From Orobanche coerulescens (lineage: Eukaryota > Streptophyta > Magnoliopsida > Lamiales > Orobanchaceae): a stretch of 64,000 bases of DNA. The notes under the pieces were generated by a model, which did not search any database, was not told the origin of the DNA, and worked only from the letters and a program-made list of their open reading frames with translations. Below, piece by piece: positions 45,211 through 56,489 of the stretch. The stretch covers positions 75,360,762 through 75,424,761 of the forward strand of contig CM065805.1 of assembly GCA_033398695.1 (NCBI GenBank), given 5' to 3'. Positions within the stretch are counted from its first letter, which is position 1. Each line of letters starts with the position of its first letter. The position numbers were made by a program, and so were the translations under genes.

Positions 45211-45365
45211 GACCGTGACCTACTTAACTGTAGGTGTTGGGAAATCAACCGCGAAGGTTCAATCCCCAAGCTTACCCATAATGAGATCACCCAGTGACCG
45301 TGACCTACTGAACTGTAGGTGTTGGGAAACCAACCGCGAAGGTTCAAGCCCCAAACTTACCCATC
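45210..45365. repeat. Tandem duplication, about 80-base unit
   Basis: Two near-identical units contain GTGACCTACT(T/G)AACTGTAGG, then GTTGGGAAA(T/C)CAACCGCGAAGG and a CCCCAA(G/A)CTTACCCAT end. They sit between the two other arrays of the solo LTR. Confidence 0.7.
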
Positions 45366-45429
45366 GAGCACTAGCCGAGACTAGCCTCCAAAACACAATT
45401 AATCACAAATTACCCAATTCACAAGAATA

Positions 45430-45930
45430 ATAGTGTGCTGCCTTGAGTCGGCCAACACGACAACAATAACTCACGGATGGGCACCGTCCTCGGTGGTCCC
45501 AATTCAAATACCTCGACTGCCTTGGAATGGCCAATCGATGACAACGACTCAACGGATGGGAACTATCCTTGACAGTCCCAATTCAATACATCGATTACCT
45601 TTAGAATAGCTAATCGATAACAACGACTCAACAGATGGGAAATGCCCTCGACAGTCCAATACATCGATTACCTTAGAACAGTGAATCGATAACGACTCAA
45701 TGAATGGGAAATGTCCTTGATAGTCCCAATTCAATACATCGATTACCTTAGAATGGTCAATCGATAAGGACTCAATGGAATGGAAATGTCCTCGACAGTC
45801 CCAATTCAATACATCAATTTCCTTAGAATGGTTAATCGATAATGACTCGACGGATGGGAAATGTCCTCGACAGTCCCAATTCAATACATCGATTATGTTA
45901 GAACGGTCATTCGATAACAACGATACAATT
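45430..45930. repeat. Tandem repeat, about 65-75-base unit
   Basis: Six or seven units share AATCGATAACGACTCAA, GGATGGGAAATGTCCTCGA and CAGTCCCAATTCAATACATC. Unit length varies through small indels. The minus-strand open frame with repeated IDVLNWDCRGHFPS comes from these repeats. Confidence 0.75.
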
Positions 45931-47344
45931 TAGAACAGATGCCCTGGTGTCTTTAATCGACCACCAGAAACAGAGATGATAATCGAATACGTCAATGCCT
46001 TCAATCGGTCAATACAACATCAATAGCAAAGCACTAATATCAATAACAATGATCACAACAATGTCTTAAATTGACAATAATACCAACAAAAACAATCGAT
46101 ACATCGGTACCGCGAACAGGCTATCGACAATAACATCAACAACAAGTATCTCAATGCTTTGAATGGCTTTTTCCGAACAACAATAACAATTGGCATAATT
46201 TGCCGAAGGGTATCGTGTCAAACAATCCCATGATATCAACAAAATGATAAAGAGACCAAGTCTCAAAATGATACACACATTCATACATATACATGGTAAC
46301 ATTAATCTCATTGACCAGTACAAGTATAAAACTTGCCTCAAACCGAAGGCGAGGAAGTCCTTCCACGATCAACGTCCTCCCACGAAATGACGAATGGAAT
46401 CCTCCGACAGTCACAAGCACCTGAACAACCTTGAATGAAATACAATTCATTCAATAACACAAAATCAATAGAAAACAACACCAAAGATAATCCCGATTCA
46501 ATCACGAATCGGTTAAACTCCACAAAAGAATATCATAGTTCTCAACTATGAATTCTAACATCCTCCAAACATCTCAATGATCAAACAACATGATTAAGAT
46601 GTTCTTAACACTTGTGAAAAAACAAATTCAACTAGGGTTATCAAGAACAACATCATACTAACCACCCTATAATGATAATATTACCAATATTACCACTATC
46701 ACCTCAAGAACATCATCAACTCTACTAACATGATGTCTAAACAATAATCAACCACCAATTCATCATGAATTCGGAATAATCAACAAGATTAACTTAACCA
46801 TTTTAGAATTATGATAATCACCTCCTAATTCATCATAAATCCTTACTAAAATGGTTATAATCTCTCTAGAACACAACCAATCAACAATAATCATCTCAAG
46901 GATATGTTAATCATCTAAAATCTTAACATAACTCTTCCTAGACATGATTATAACCTCCAAGTATTCTTAAACATCAAGAACACAATCAAACTCAAGCTAT
47001 ATCATCATGTTCTTCATCATAAGTTATAAAAACTCATCAAGAATCAAGCTATCCTCCATCCATCCATCCAAACACGAAGTAACCAACAATAACAACATCA
47101 TAATCTCGAGTTCAACACCAGATTGATGATATACCTCTTGAAGAAGTGAAGAATAACCTCAAACCATCAAGAAACACTCCAAACTCCAAGTTCCTAAGCT
47201 TCAATCCAAGTTATGAAGCTCCAAAACAGGTTGAAAAAGGCTGGAAAAGACTAAGGGATGCAAATGGATGATTTCTAGAGGAAGAAATCGAAATGGATCG
47301 TGAGAAAATGAAAGACGAACCATGTCTTTATAATCTGCACAATG

Positions 47345-47665
47345 CATTACGGCCGCTATATCACCACCTTAACATACGTTATGCACATAACGTACGTTAT
47401 CAGTTCTACGTAGCATACGCTAAGTTCTGCCAGAACCCACTGCCTCAAAACGAACCATGCATTACGTACGTTTTTATCATAAGCATTACGTTCGTAATGC
47501 TTGTTGACTTGGCTGTCTCGAAAGGCCAACATGATCCAAACACGTTCGGCACCACACGCCGAAAGTCAGATTCGATCAGATACCCTATGTTACGTACGTA
47601 ACCAACATGGTTTAATGTACGTAACCTGCCAACCTTAATGTACGTAATGCTATGTATGTAACATA
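47345..47665 (-). promoter_or_regulatory. ACGTACGT palindrome array of the solo LTR
   Basis: Several ACGTACGT sites and one-base variants occur in about 300 bases. They lie just upstream, on the minus strand, of a TTATAAAG motif at 47326-47333. The layout mirrors that of the surrounding element's LTRs although the other sequence has diverged. Confidence 0.5.
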
Positions 47666-47882
47666 TGTTAGGTCCAATATACTTAGCCAAAATCAAACTC
47701 CAAACTCACCAAGCAACATCCGATCGACAACACAATACCGACGACAATTATAAATATTTCAATTCTGAAATATCCCAATACAATATACATTGTATCAGTC
47801 AAATAAAGCAACATTTGTACAATTATAAATGAATACGTACAACACAACAGTGAAACGAAAAAAGTTACCCCTGGATATTACA

Positions 47883-48782
47883 TAAACCAATTCGGCTCGT
47901 CACCAATTCCAATGACATTCGGTTGGAAAACCACACGATAGAATCCAAAATCTTATTATAGAGACTTTATTAAAATCACATTTTCCACATATGACTTGCT
48001 CTATTGGCCAGTATTCCATTCTACAACACCTCAATATGCCATAATGAAACATGTTTTTAAAAACATCAATACTGTCTCTCAAAATAAATTTAAGAAAATA
48101 CATTTTCATGATAGCGAGCAAAATAATTTATTTAAAATATATCATCTTGAGAAGTATCATTTTCAAATGATCAAAAATAGTTTCATGTATCTCAAAATGA
48201 ACTAGCATGACAACATGTTCCTCTCAACAATCTACAATATCTCTCCCGAGTACGTAATTCTAATTTCCAAGTTTACCCAACATATTGGTTTCTTATAATC
48301 ATAGTTCCTCAAGATTATTGGTTCTGTCCCCACTATTATATTCTGCTACTTCATACTATAACACATGATATCCTTCCGAATCTTAAAACATATCAACTTA
48401 TAACTACAAATAATTTCAATACAATCCAAAAATCCAAATACTTACAGATCGTGAAGCTGACGATTCTCCCTGATACTGGCACATGTCTCAAATCTAGAAA
48501 ATACTTGATACATATATTTTCAAAACATACATTTTGCAAAATCAGTTCAACTCGAGAACACAACACATCTCTTTCCAAAGAATCACATTAATACCATTTG
48601 GAAAACATTATAACAACCATAGTACCACACTGGTAAATCACATAAGACACAAGCATGGGTGATCAATAAAAACCCAAAACTCTAACACTTGGCAACTGAC
48701 AACTCGAATGACATGACAAAAACATGACTCGACTCGACCCGACAGCCTAGGTTTTCACAACCTAAGCTCTGATACCATATTC
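47883..48782 (-). other. Internal region of the large LTR derivative, 5' part, with primer site
   Basis: This is AT-rich and without genes. At its right end, on the minus strand, the LTR is followed by GAATATGGTATCAGAGCTTAGG (reading from 48782), a perfect match to the tRNA-Met primer pattern TGGTATCAGAGC. Confidence 0.6.
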
Positions 48783-49775
48783 TGTAACACTTCCAGAGCC
48801 ATCCGGGAATATTACAGCATTGTGGGCCTCGAGACGGAACCCACAAGGCTAAAAGACATTTTACAAATATTTCAAGTATGCCTAAGCGGCGATGACGCTA
48901 ACATCTTTTCAAAATATGAAAAGGCTTTAAGAAAAGTCCATTTATCAATACCATCGAAAGATCTCATTTGAAAGTACAAGGCCAAAACGCCAAAGTTCAA
49001 CAGTTTCAAAAGTGTACTTTAAGCCACCACTTGCAAGTACCGACAAAATAGTTTAGAAAACGATTTACCAAAGTAACTTAAGTTGCTTGATACTAAAAGG
49101 CCATTTAAAAATACTCACGCAGCGAAAAAGACAAAAAGTTAAAAATACTCTAGCAGCAAAATACAACAACTAATCAAAGTACTCGATCCAAACACATTCC
49201 ATAGCCAGTATCCTCCAGGAAGCTCATCTCTTCACAACCGCTACAAGCTCGATATCCCAATAACCTAAAAACAAAGCCCACGACGGGTTCATCCATAATA
49301 GTCAACAATGATAACGATCACATCACGTCAATAATTGCATACCAATGAAAATACTAAGTAAGAATACTACCAATGTAATCTTACCGTCATAACTTTACAA
49401 TTCGTGATAATCCTCATCAAAACAACCTCACCATATTCCACATCTCATACTTCTCAAAAACACACTGAATCGTACACAAACATTTGTACTGTATCTCAGA
49501 CAATATCCAAGATTCTCAAAACATCAGCATAACTCACTGATACGAAATATACCAGCTTCCCAATCTAGTCCACCAGATAGCATCCTCAAATCTCAACATG
49601 GAAATCAATTGTCCATCAAAAGACAAGTACCAAGAAGGAAATACGGAACATACCCCAAGATACGCACTGCCATGACAAATCATGTCAGTCTAATCCGAGA
49701 TTAAATCAATACACATACGGATGTGGTCTTAACACACGACCTACAAATACTCATATGACAACGTCAATATGCTCA

Positions 49776-50944
49776 TGGGAATTAACTAGTCTAAATAAAG
49801 AAAACGAAGCAAGGATCGACGTAAATGGCCTTACAACGCATCATGCACGTACGACGACATTTTTAGGCGAGAAAATGGACACAAGACAGAAAATGACACA
49901 ACCTGCTGGAAAATGTCGTCGCCTGCCGGAAAATGTCGAGCCTGCCGGAAAATATCGCACCTGCCGAAAAATGCCGAGCACTGCCGACCGAACTCGGCCG
50001 TGTCGTCCGGCACTGCCCGTGCTGTGCTTGTCCGGAAATGCCAAAGTCACTGTCGGCCGAACCCGACCGTGCCAGGCGACACGGTCGAGTCTAACTCGCC
50101 CACAACTGCCGGAACTGACTGTCCCGACGCCTGACTGTGTTCCAGGACACGGTCGAGTAAATGCCGAACGACCTTGTCGCACCGCGCCCGTGCTGAGTCA
50201 CTGTCGGACGAGTCACTGTCAGACGTCCTTGTCGCGCCGCGCCCGTGCCGAGTCACTGTCGGACGAGTCACTGTCGGACGTCCTTATCGCGCCGAGACCA
50301 TGTCAAGCGTACACGGTCGAGTCCCTGCCGGCAGCCCCTTATTTTATACACTTTTGTGTATTTTTGACTTCTCTTTTCCTTTTCACTTATTTTAGGGATT
50401 ATGTTTCCCCAATTATGTGATTTATGTTTCTTGTTTGTATTTTATGTTGATTTGTTTTGATTATTCAAAGATTTTATAATCTTTGAATTGTTTTTTTATT
50501 GTTATAGGTAGACTTAGTTTTTTCTTATAAATAGGCTTTGATAAGTCTTGTAATGAATGGTATTATGAATTTGAATGTGAAAGAATACGCTTTGTATTTC
50601 TATCCTTGGTAAATGATTTTTACCGAAACTTGATTTTTATTCTACGCGTTTTCGAGTATTAATCCGATTGATTCTCAATAGGTCTTGAGAAGAAATCACC
50701 TTATCGAATTATAGGTCTAATTCGATAAACCTTTGTTCTTGTTCGATCGAATCACTTTGATCTATATTATCACCTTTTCCAATATTACTTCCATTTTTCA
50801 TTTGTTCGAATTTTCATTGTCATATCCGATATTACATCCAAAAATACATCCAAAAACACCCTAATCATAAAAAGACTTCCGCTACGATATTCATACGCAC
50901 ACTCCGTCCGATATGTATCCACCTTTCCGGGATAATTCATATCA
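49776..50944 (+). repeat. 5' LTR of gag-only copy 2
   Basis: This 1,169-base LTR begins TGGGAATTAACTAG; a few bases of the TGATACGGAATT start are lost. It ends TTCATATCA. The GC-rich palindromic block is at about 49910-50335. A TATAAATA box follows at 50526. A 221-codon plus-strand frame lies in it; it is the LTR counterpart of the gag extension and is not listed separately. Confidence 0.85.
50526..50533 (+). promoter_or_regulatory. TATA box in the 5' LTR of gag-only copy 2
   Basis: TATAAATAGG is well placed, downstream of the GC-rich block and about 410 bases before the LTR end. The other LTR has the same box at 53180-53187. This is likely the element's promoter. Confidence 0.6.
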
Positions 50945-50948
50945 TAAG

Positions 50949-50966
50949 TGGTATCGGATCCCAAGG
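50949..50966 (+). other. Primer-binding site, gag-only copy 2
   Basis: TGGTATCGGATCCCAAGG lies four bases after the 5' LTR. It resembles the initiator tRNA-Met primer pattern, with two changes in the first 12 bases. Confidence 0.7.
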
Positions 50967-51086
50967 TCATCTACTTGGGCGATTTATTCAATGATTGCTT
51001 GTCGAAGAAAATATCTCTTGATTCTTGTCATCGGAAACCACACATGAATTTATTAATTTAGTTAAGGTTCTTGATCTTTCAACCAA

Positions 51087-52769
51087 ATGGAGTTCAACGA
51101 TATTTATCTCTTGGCGATATTACGCGACGCATTACACAACGTACCGGAGTTCATGGGACATTCCGATCCAGAAGCAGGTGTTGATTGGCTCCACGTTTGT
51201 GAAGAGTTTTTCAACCACAATTCAATTCCAGTAGACCGTCGAGTCTCATTGGCGACGAAATGCCTTCGTGGTCGCGCCTCGACCTGGTGGCAGAAATTGA
51301 AAATCAGCCGTTTACACCAAGGTAAACCCAAACTAAGAGACTGGAACAAATTCATAAAACACTTTACTCGGAAATTCATCCCCACAAATTCTCACCGCAG
51401 CGATCCACCAACGGCACCACACCGGAAATTGCAGAAGTTCGGCGCCACCCCGCCACCGACCTTCGATCTAAGGTTTATCTCCATCGAAGAATTTCCAGCA
51501 AAGCCGTTTTTCGATGAAGATGATGTCCCTACCACCATTTTCAATAAAGTAGACAAGACAGAGGTTTCAACGACGCAATACAACGAAGAAAGTGAGCTGA
51601 GCCATGTTTCCCTAATTGACGAACTTGGATCTTGCTATTTTGAGCATGGACCAATTGGTTGTGTTGGCCAATTTGACCAAGACGAACCAACTTATGTTAA
51701 TGGTGAGGAACTTGTTAGTGTCATGGAAACCGGGCCGGATTATGAAGGGCCACCAGTATTTGATACCGAACCAGTTGACGAAGAGGAGCCCATAATTGAT
51801 TCCGTGTTTCCCATTTTTGATGGTGCACCCGACGTGAAATCATCAATACTCCCCATTTTTGATATTGTGCCCGACGACGATCCATATCTCGATGAAAGTT
51901 ATTTTGAAGATTTTCGTCCAATTAATGATGCAGACTCCAATGAGGTGTTTTCGGTTCTTGATACGGAGCAAGAAGATGTTATGATTCCGGAACATCTATA
52001 TCTTGAGCCTTACCAATATTTTGATATGAAAGTCGACGACGAAGCATTTTTCCCAGGTCTTGAAGTGGCATCCGATGAAGAGCGACCTATTATTACTGTC
52101 GTGCTTCCCATTTCAGATGTCCGGTTATATGATGATTCATATCGTGATATCGGTATTACCTCGCATAATAACTATTATTATTTCATTAATAATGATAGTT
52201 ATTTGTTTGGTGATTCCCGGAGATCCCATATTACCTACCGTCTCAAGATTTTGGGCCATATATGCTCTGCAGATATTTTCGAAATCAAGTACGTAGAGGT
52301 TCTAGCTATTTCATCTGGAAACGACGGGAGTTCGGAATTGAGGACAATTTCTTTTAAAGGGGGAGGGAATGATACGGAATTGACTAGTCCAAATAAAGAA
52401 AACGAAGCAAGGATCGACGTAAATGGCCTTACAACGCGTCATGCACGTACGACGACATTTTTAGGCGAGAAAACGGACACAAGCTGGAAAATGACACAAC
52501 CTGCCGGAAATATCGTCGCCTGCCGGAAAATGTCGTCGCCTACCGGAAAATATCGCACCTGCCGGAAAATGCTGAGCACTGCCGACCGAACTCGGCCGTG
52601 TCATCCGGCACTGCCCATGCCATGCTCGTCCGAAAATGCCAAAGTCACTGTCGGCCGAACCCGACCGTGCCAGGCGACACGGTCGAGTCCAACTCACCCA
52701 CAACTACCGGAAATGACTGTCCCGACGCCCGACCGTGTTCCAGGACACAGTCAAGTCAATGCCGAATGA
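51087..52769 (+). CDS. Gag-like protein of gag-only copy 2, ORF continuing into the 3' LTR
   Basis: This intact 560-codon ORF starts MEFNDIYLLAILRDALHNVP. Residues about 25-110 form a retrotransposon gag domain: LHVCEEFFNHNSIP, then RVSLATKCLRGRASTWWQKL, then KFIKHFTRKFIP. Residues 110-420 are long, acidic and repetitive (FPIFDGAPD and LPIFDIVPDDD units, then YYYFINNDSY). The polypurine tract encodes FKGGGNDTE at about residues 423-431, and the frame runs about 130 codons into the LTR. The start was chosen because it precedes the gag domain. Gag forms particles and binds RNA; without pol, this copy would depend on a helper. Natural termination may be intended beyond the tract. The retrotrans-gag call is secure; a function for the LTR-coded tail is unknown. 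Confidence 0.7.
   Translation: MEFNDIYLLAILRDALHNVPEFMGHSDPEAGVDWLHVCEEFFNHNSIPVDRRVSLATKCLRGRASTWWQKLKISRLHQGKPKLRDWNKFIKHFTRKFIPTNSHRSDPPTAPHRKLQKFGATPPPTFDLRFISIEEFPAKPFFDEDDVPTTIFNKVDKTEVSTTQYNEESELSHVSLIDELGSCYFEHGPIGCVGQFDQDEPTYVNGEELVSVMETGPDYEGPPVFDTEPVDEEEPIIDSVFPIFDGAPDVKSSILPIFDIVPDDDPYLDESYFEDFRPINDADSNEVFSVLDTEQEDVMIPEHLYLEPYQYFDMKVDDEAFFPGLEVASDEERPIITVVLPISDVRLYDDSYRDIGITSHNNYYYFINNDSYLFGDSRRSHITYRLKILGHICSADIFEIKYVEVLAISSGNDGSSELRTISFKGGGNDTELTSPNKENEARIDVNGLTTRHARTTTFLGEKTDTSWKMTQPAGNIVACRKMSSPTGKYRTCRKMLSTADRTRPCHPALPMPCSSENAKVTVGRTRPCQATRSSPTHPQLPEMTVPTPDRVPGHSQVNAE
52355..52369 (+). other. Polypurine tract, gag-only copy 2
   Basis: AAAGGGGGAGGGAA lies directly before the 3' LTR and within the gag reading frame. 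It is identical to that of copy 1. Confidence 0.75.
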
Positions 52770-53598
52770 CCATGTCGCGCCGCGCCCGTGCCGAGTCACT
52801 GTCAGACGAGTCACTGTCAGACGTCCTTGTCGCGCCGCGCCCGTGCCGAGTCACTGTCGGATGAGTTACTGTCGGACGTCCTTATCGCGCCGCGACCGTG
52901 TCAAGCGGACACGGTCGAGTCCCTGCCGGCGCCTGTCGACCGCGCCGCGGCCGTGTCACGGGACACGGCCGAGTCCCTGCCGGCAGCCCCTTATTTTATA
53001 CACTTTTGTGTATTTTTGACTTCTCTTTTCCTTTTTACTTATTTTAGGGATTATGTTTCCCCAATTATGTGATTTATGTTTCTTGTTTGTATTTTATGTT
53101 GATTTGTTTTGATTGTTCAAAGATTTTATAATCTTTGAATTGTTTTTTTTTATTGTTATAGGTAGACTTAGTTTTTTCCTATAAATAGGCTTTGATAAGT
53201 CTTGTAATGAATGGTATTATGAATTTGAATGTGAAAGAATACACTTTGTATTTCTATCCTTGGTAAATGATTTTTACCGAAACTTGATTTTTATTCTATG
53301 CGTTTTTGGGTATTAATCCGATTGATTCTCAATAGGTCTTGAGAACAAATCACCTTATCGAATTATAGGTCTAATTCGATAAACCTTTGTTCTTGTTCGA
53401 TCGAATCACTTTGATCGATATTATCACCTTTTCCAATATTACTTCCATTTTTCATTTGTTCGAATTTTCATTATCATATCCGATATTACATCCAAAAATA
53501 CATCCAAAAACACCCTAATCATAAAAAGACTTCCGCTACGATATTCATACGCACACTCCGTCCGATACGTATCCACCTTTCCGGGATAATTCGTATCA
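52370..53598 (+). repeat. 3' LTR of gag-only copy 2
   Basis: This 1,229-base LTR starts TGATACGGAATT and ends TTCGTATCA. It is about 60 bases longer than its partner because the GC-rich palindromic block (52495-52990) has extra units. Transitions dominate the differences between the pair. Confidence 0.85.
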
Positions 53599-56209
53599 GC
53601 TCACAACAATAACAACAATGTATATTCAGTGGGAATACGATGATCTAGTGCACACATCATAGATCCCAAGATGATCATGTTAGATCAACACGAGGTGGAT
53701 AACCAACAATATATAACAACAACACATGGATAATCCAATGATCTAGCGCCCTCAGCATAGATCCCAAGATGATCCCGTCGGATCAACATGAGGTGGAAAA
53801 CCCGTCCAATGATCCAACGCCCTCAGCATAGATCCCGAGATGATCCCGTCAGACCAAAATGAGGTGGACAAATGATCCAGCGCCCTCAGCATAGATCGCA
53901 CGATCCCATCGGATCAATAAAACATATACAATACAACTATGCATACACATATGCAAATCAATATGTTCATGAACATGAACAACATATGAATACATAACAT
54001 GAACGACATTATGACAAATCAACTTGGACGACCTCATGTTCAATAACAAGAATGACAATATGCATGATCAAAATCATCAACATTAAACCAAAATCAAATT
54101 AAGATACTTGCCCCGAGTCCTTCGAGAGCAATCTCGATGTCAAAACCATCACCGATGATTATCCTCAATGTTCGATGATTCAAACTACCACGGACCATAG
54201 ATAACTCATATCCTCATAATGTACCCTCGATACCCAAGTATACCACTAACGAATGTAAATCATATACCTTATGATTTAATTCCCAAAATCAGAAAACAAT
54301 GTACAACCCCAATCTCCAGAGTCCACAATAATAATCATTGCTATATGTATTATAAACAAAATGAAACTGAAACCATTCATTAAATATATAAACTGAGCAA
54401 GTAATAACTCGCCTCGATACCGACACAAATATAATGAAGCCATTACTAATTCCTTGCCTTCGTCTACAAGTTCCTCGGCCCCGGCCAAAGAAAATCCTCG
54501 AACATACTCGAACTCGACCGCAACATATTATTCTAGTCGACGATAAATAATCACAACCTATTTAGGTAATCAATTAACAACAAGTTCGATAACAATCAAC
54601 AACGGACATAACCAACCAATCAAACTCAACGATTCAATGATATCTCGATAATGCATAAATCTGAACAACCCAAATCAATCAATCACAAATCCATAACCAC
54701 AATACGATTCCATAATCCGTTAATCATACCAACAATCAATATAACCAATCAACAAACCCAACGGTTCCACAATATCCCGATTAAACACACTTATCATCAT
54801 CTTCTTCGACATGCATTGTTCATAACACCAAGAATCACAGCAATAATACCATAATTGTCATCATACAAAGTAAACGACAATAACATCAAGAATCCAAAAT
54901 GAAGAAGGTAATTACATCAACATATATATTCATCACGATCCAAAACCACTGCAATCGTATCAATACCCATATATCAATAACAATACCCGATAATCCATCT
55001 TACGAGCATGTTTGAACGAATCGCAACTTTACAACTTGAATAACCTTAATTGATATCTTAAATCTCGTGTCACAATTCCATTTATTCATGTATAACATCA
55101 TAATAACAATAAGGTAGATCAATATGCTTCCTAACATGTAAACATCATTCCAAACTCGAACTATAATCAGAGGAATACGAATGTTACCTGATATTGAAGA
55201 ACAATGATGAAGAACAATCGAACTCCTTCCAATAATCATTATCAACTCTAAGAAAAACTCCAATCTATGCTCCCTAAGCTCATAACCGAGTTAAAAGAGC
55301 CCAAAATCGGCCTCGGAGGGTTGAAGGACGAAGAAACAAGGTGGAACTTCTCAAAATAGCAAAATGATGGAGTCTCACATATATATATAAGCTTTCAGGC
55401 ATTACGTACGTTATATGAAACTCTTAACGTACGTAACACCCTTTACGTACATTATCCGACCTTGATAGCATACGCAACGACAACCCAGAAGTTACTGCCT
55501 CATTTCATACCTTCTATTACGTATGTAACACCTGTTCCGTAGCGTACGTAACACAGAGTTGACTTGCTACAGTAATATACGCATTTAACATACGTAATGT
55601 ACCACTCATAACGTCGTTAACTCGGAGTTGACTTCTCCTGTCCACATCTATGCCGAAAGTTACCGACACTTTGGACCCTGTCTGATTCTCTTTATAACGT
55701 AGGTTATACACTCAACGTAACGTACGTTACTGCTGTGTCTTAATGCACGTAAGCACCTATGCTTAACGTACATTATGCTTGTATTTAGATAAAGTCCTCT
55801 CATCAGATGGCTGCATCTCACATGATGCTTTAACGTATGTAATGCATGAGACATAACGTACGTTACTCTTACCAACTTAACGTACGTAAGCTCCTAAACA
55901 TAACGTACATAATGACTTCTGAACTTAGCAAAAAATAGCTGCTCCTGCCTGTCGTCTCAACATACCGAATACGTATACCCGACATATTGAATACATATAC
56001 TCATCCCAATGATATACCCGATATCAGAATTAAAACAACCTGATACACGATGTCTTCAAATGCAATTGTCGACCAAGTACGATGATTAGACCAATACAGA
56101 TGTCTTAGTCCCTGAATTATTTTATCCATACTATACAAATTCCACACTGTACAACATAACTCGGATAAAATAACATTAAACAACCATAGTAGAAATTTAG
56201 GATATTACA

Positions 56210-56363
56210 CACCCTGTAAGCACCAAGCCAACGGGATATCATTCAGTTGCTGTAATTGCAGTAACTTAGTTACATACTTCCGCTATGCAAACAAACATTG
56301 AAAAAAGATACAACTTATTCAACCCCCCTTCTAAGCAGTATAAATTGTATACTATGATCAACA
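56210..56363 (+). repeat. Sirevirus-like LTR, third piece (end)
   Basis: This is the last stretch of the LTR that starts at 36262, after the second CACCC. It ends CTATGATCAACA and matches 57646-57793. A primer site follows directly. Confidence 0.75.
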
Positions 56364-56365
56364 AG

Positions 56366-56377
56366 TTGTATCAGAGC
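56366..56377 (+). other. Primer-binding site after the Sirevirus-like LTR
   Basis: TTGTATCAGAGC lies three bases after the LTR end and matches the tRNA-Met primer pattern except at one base. It shows that this LTR also acts as a 5' LTR for the gag that follows. Confidence 0.7.
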
Positions 56378-56489
56378 GGTTGATTCTACAAAGAATCAGT
56401 TAATTTTTAACCTAAATCAGATCCAACAAATCACTAGTTGTTGAAAACTTTATTTTTGTATCTTTCTCATTCATTTTTCTTCTTCTTCC

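Larger units (their letters stand above)
44197..47882 (-). repeat. Solo LTR of a related large LTR family
   Basis: This 3,686-base sequence begins TGTAACAGCCCC and ends CTGGATATTACA, flanked by TATAC and TAAAC, a one-mismatch target duplication. Its ends and its ACGTACGT/TATA layout match the surrounding element's LTR, but most of the body is different. No internal region or second LTR exists, so it is a solo LTR left by LTR-LTR recombination. It also carries three different tandem arrays. It is non-coding; a 128-codon minus-strand frame there is only tandem repeat. Confidence 0.75.
49776..53598 (+). mobile_element. Gag-only LTR retrotransposon, copy 2 (TR-GAG-like, plus strand)
   Basis: LTRs 49776-50944 and 52370-53598 surround a 1,425-base internal region. 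The target duplication GCTCA (49771-49775 and 53599-53603) is perfect. A primer site (TGGTATCGGATCC at 50949) and a polypurine tract (AAAGGGGGAGGGAA, 52355-52369) are present. The only coding content is a gag-like ORF. It is the same family as the element at 17492-20598 but keeps the gag domain. With intact signals and an open gag ORF it is the best preserved element in the window. Confidence 0.88.
39118..56209 (-). mobile_element. Large non-coding LTR retrotransposon derivative (LARD-like)
   Basis: An element of 17,092 bases is flanked by a perfect CACCC duplication (39113-39117 and 56210-56214). LTRs of about 3.6 kb enclose an internal part of only about 2.4 kb once the two nested insertions are removed. 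The minus-strand primer site and the ends TGTAATATCC and GTGTTACA set the orientation. No gag or pol domain is found; only a short relic of a gypsy pol C-terminus (FEDETYFK, 42741-42764) remains. This fits large retrotransposon derivatives that use proteins from other elements. Its parent was probably Ty3/gypsy. Confidence 0.8.
48783..56209 (-). repeat. 5' LTR of the large LTR derivative, split by gag-only copy 2
   Basis: This is the partner of 39118-42730. Without the insertion it is about 3.6 kb. It keeps the terminal motifs, the 55-base array (53630-53920), the TATA box near 55380 and the ACGTACGT array (55394-55925). The gag-only element is inserted between matching GCTCA copies at 49771 and 53599. 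Confidence 0.85.

Noticed and set aside
44961..45347. A repetitive Cys/His-containing ORF (HCDTASCRGF repeats) as a metal-binding protein
   Set aside because: It is a translation of the tandem DNA repeat in a solo LTR, with no start context and no conservation signal.
45549..45920. A 123-codon repeat protein (IDVLNWDCRGHFP units)
   Set aside because: It comes from the tandem array of about 70 bases; unit indels shift the frame outside this short stretch.
45430..45930. CRISPR-like array
   Set aside because: Units are contiguous tandem repeats with no unique spacers, in plant nuclear DNA without cas genes.
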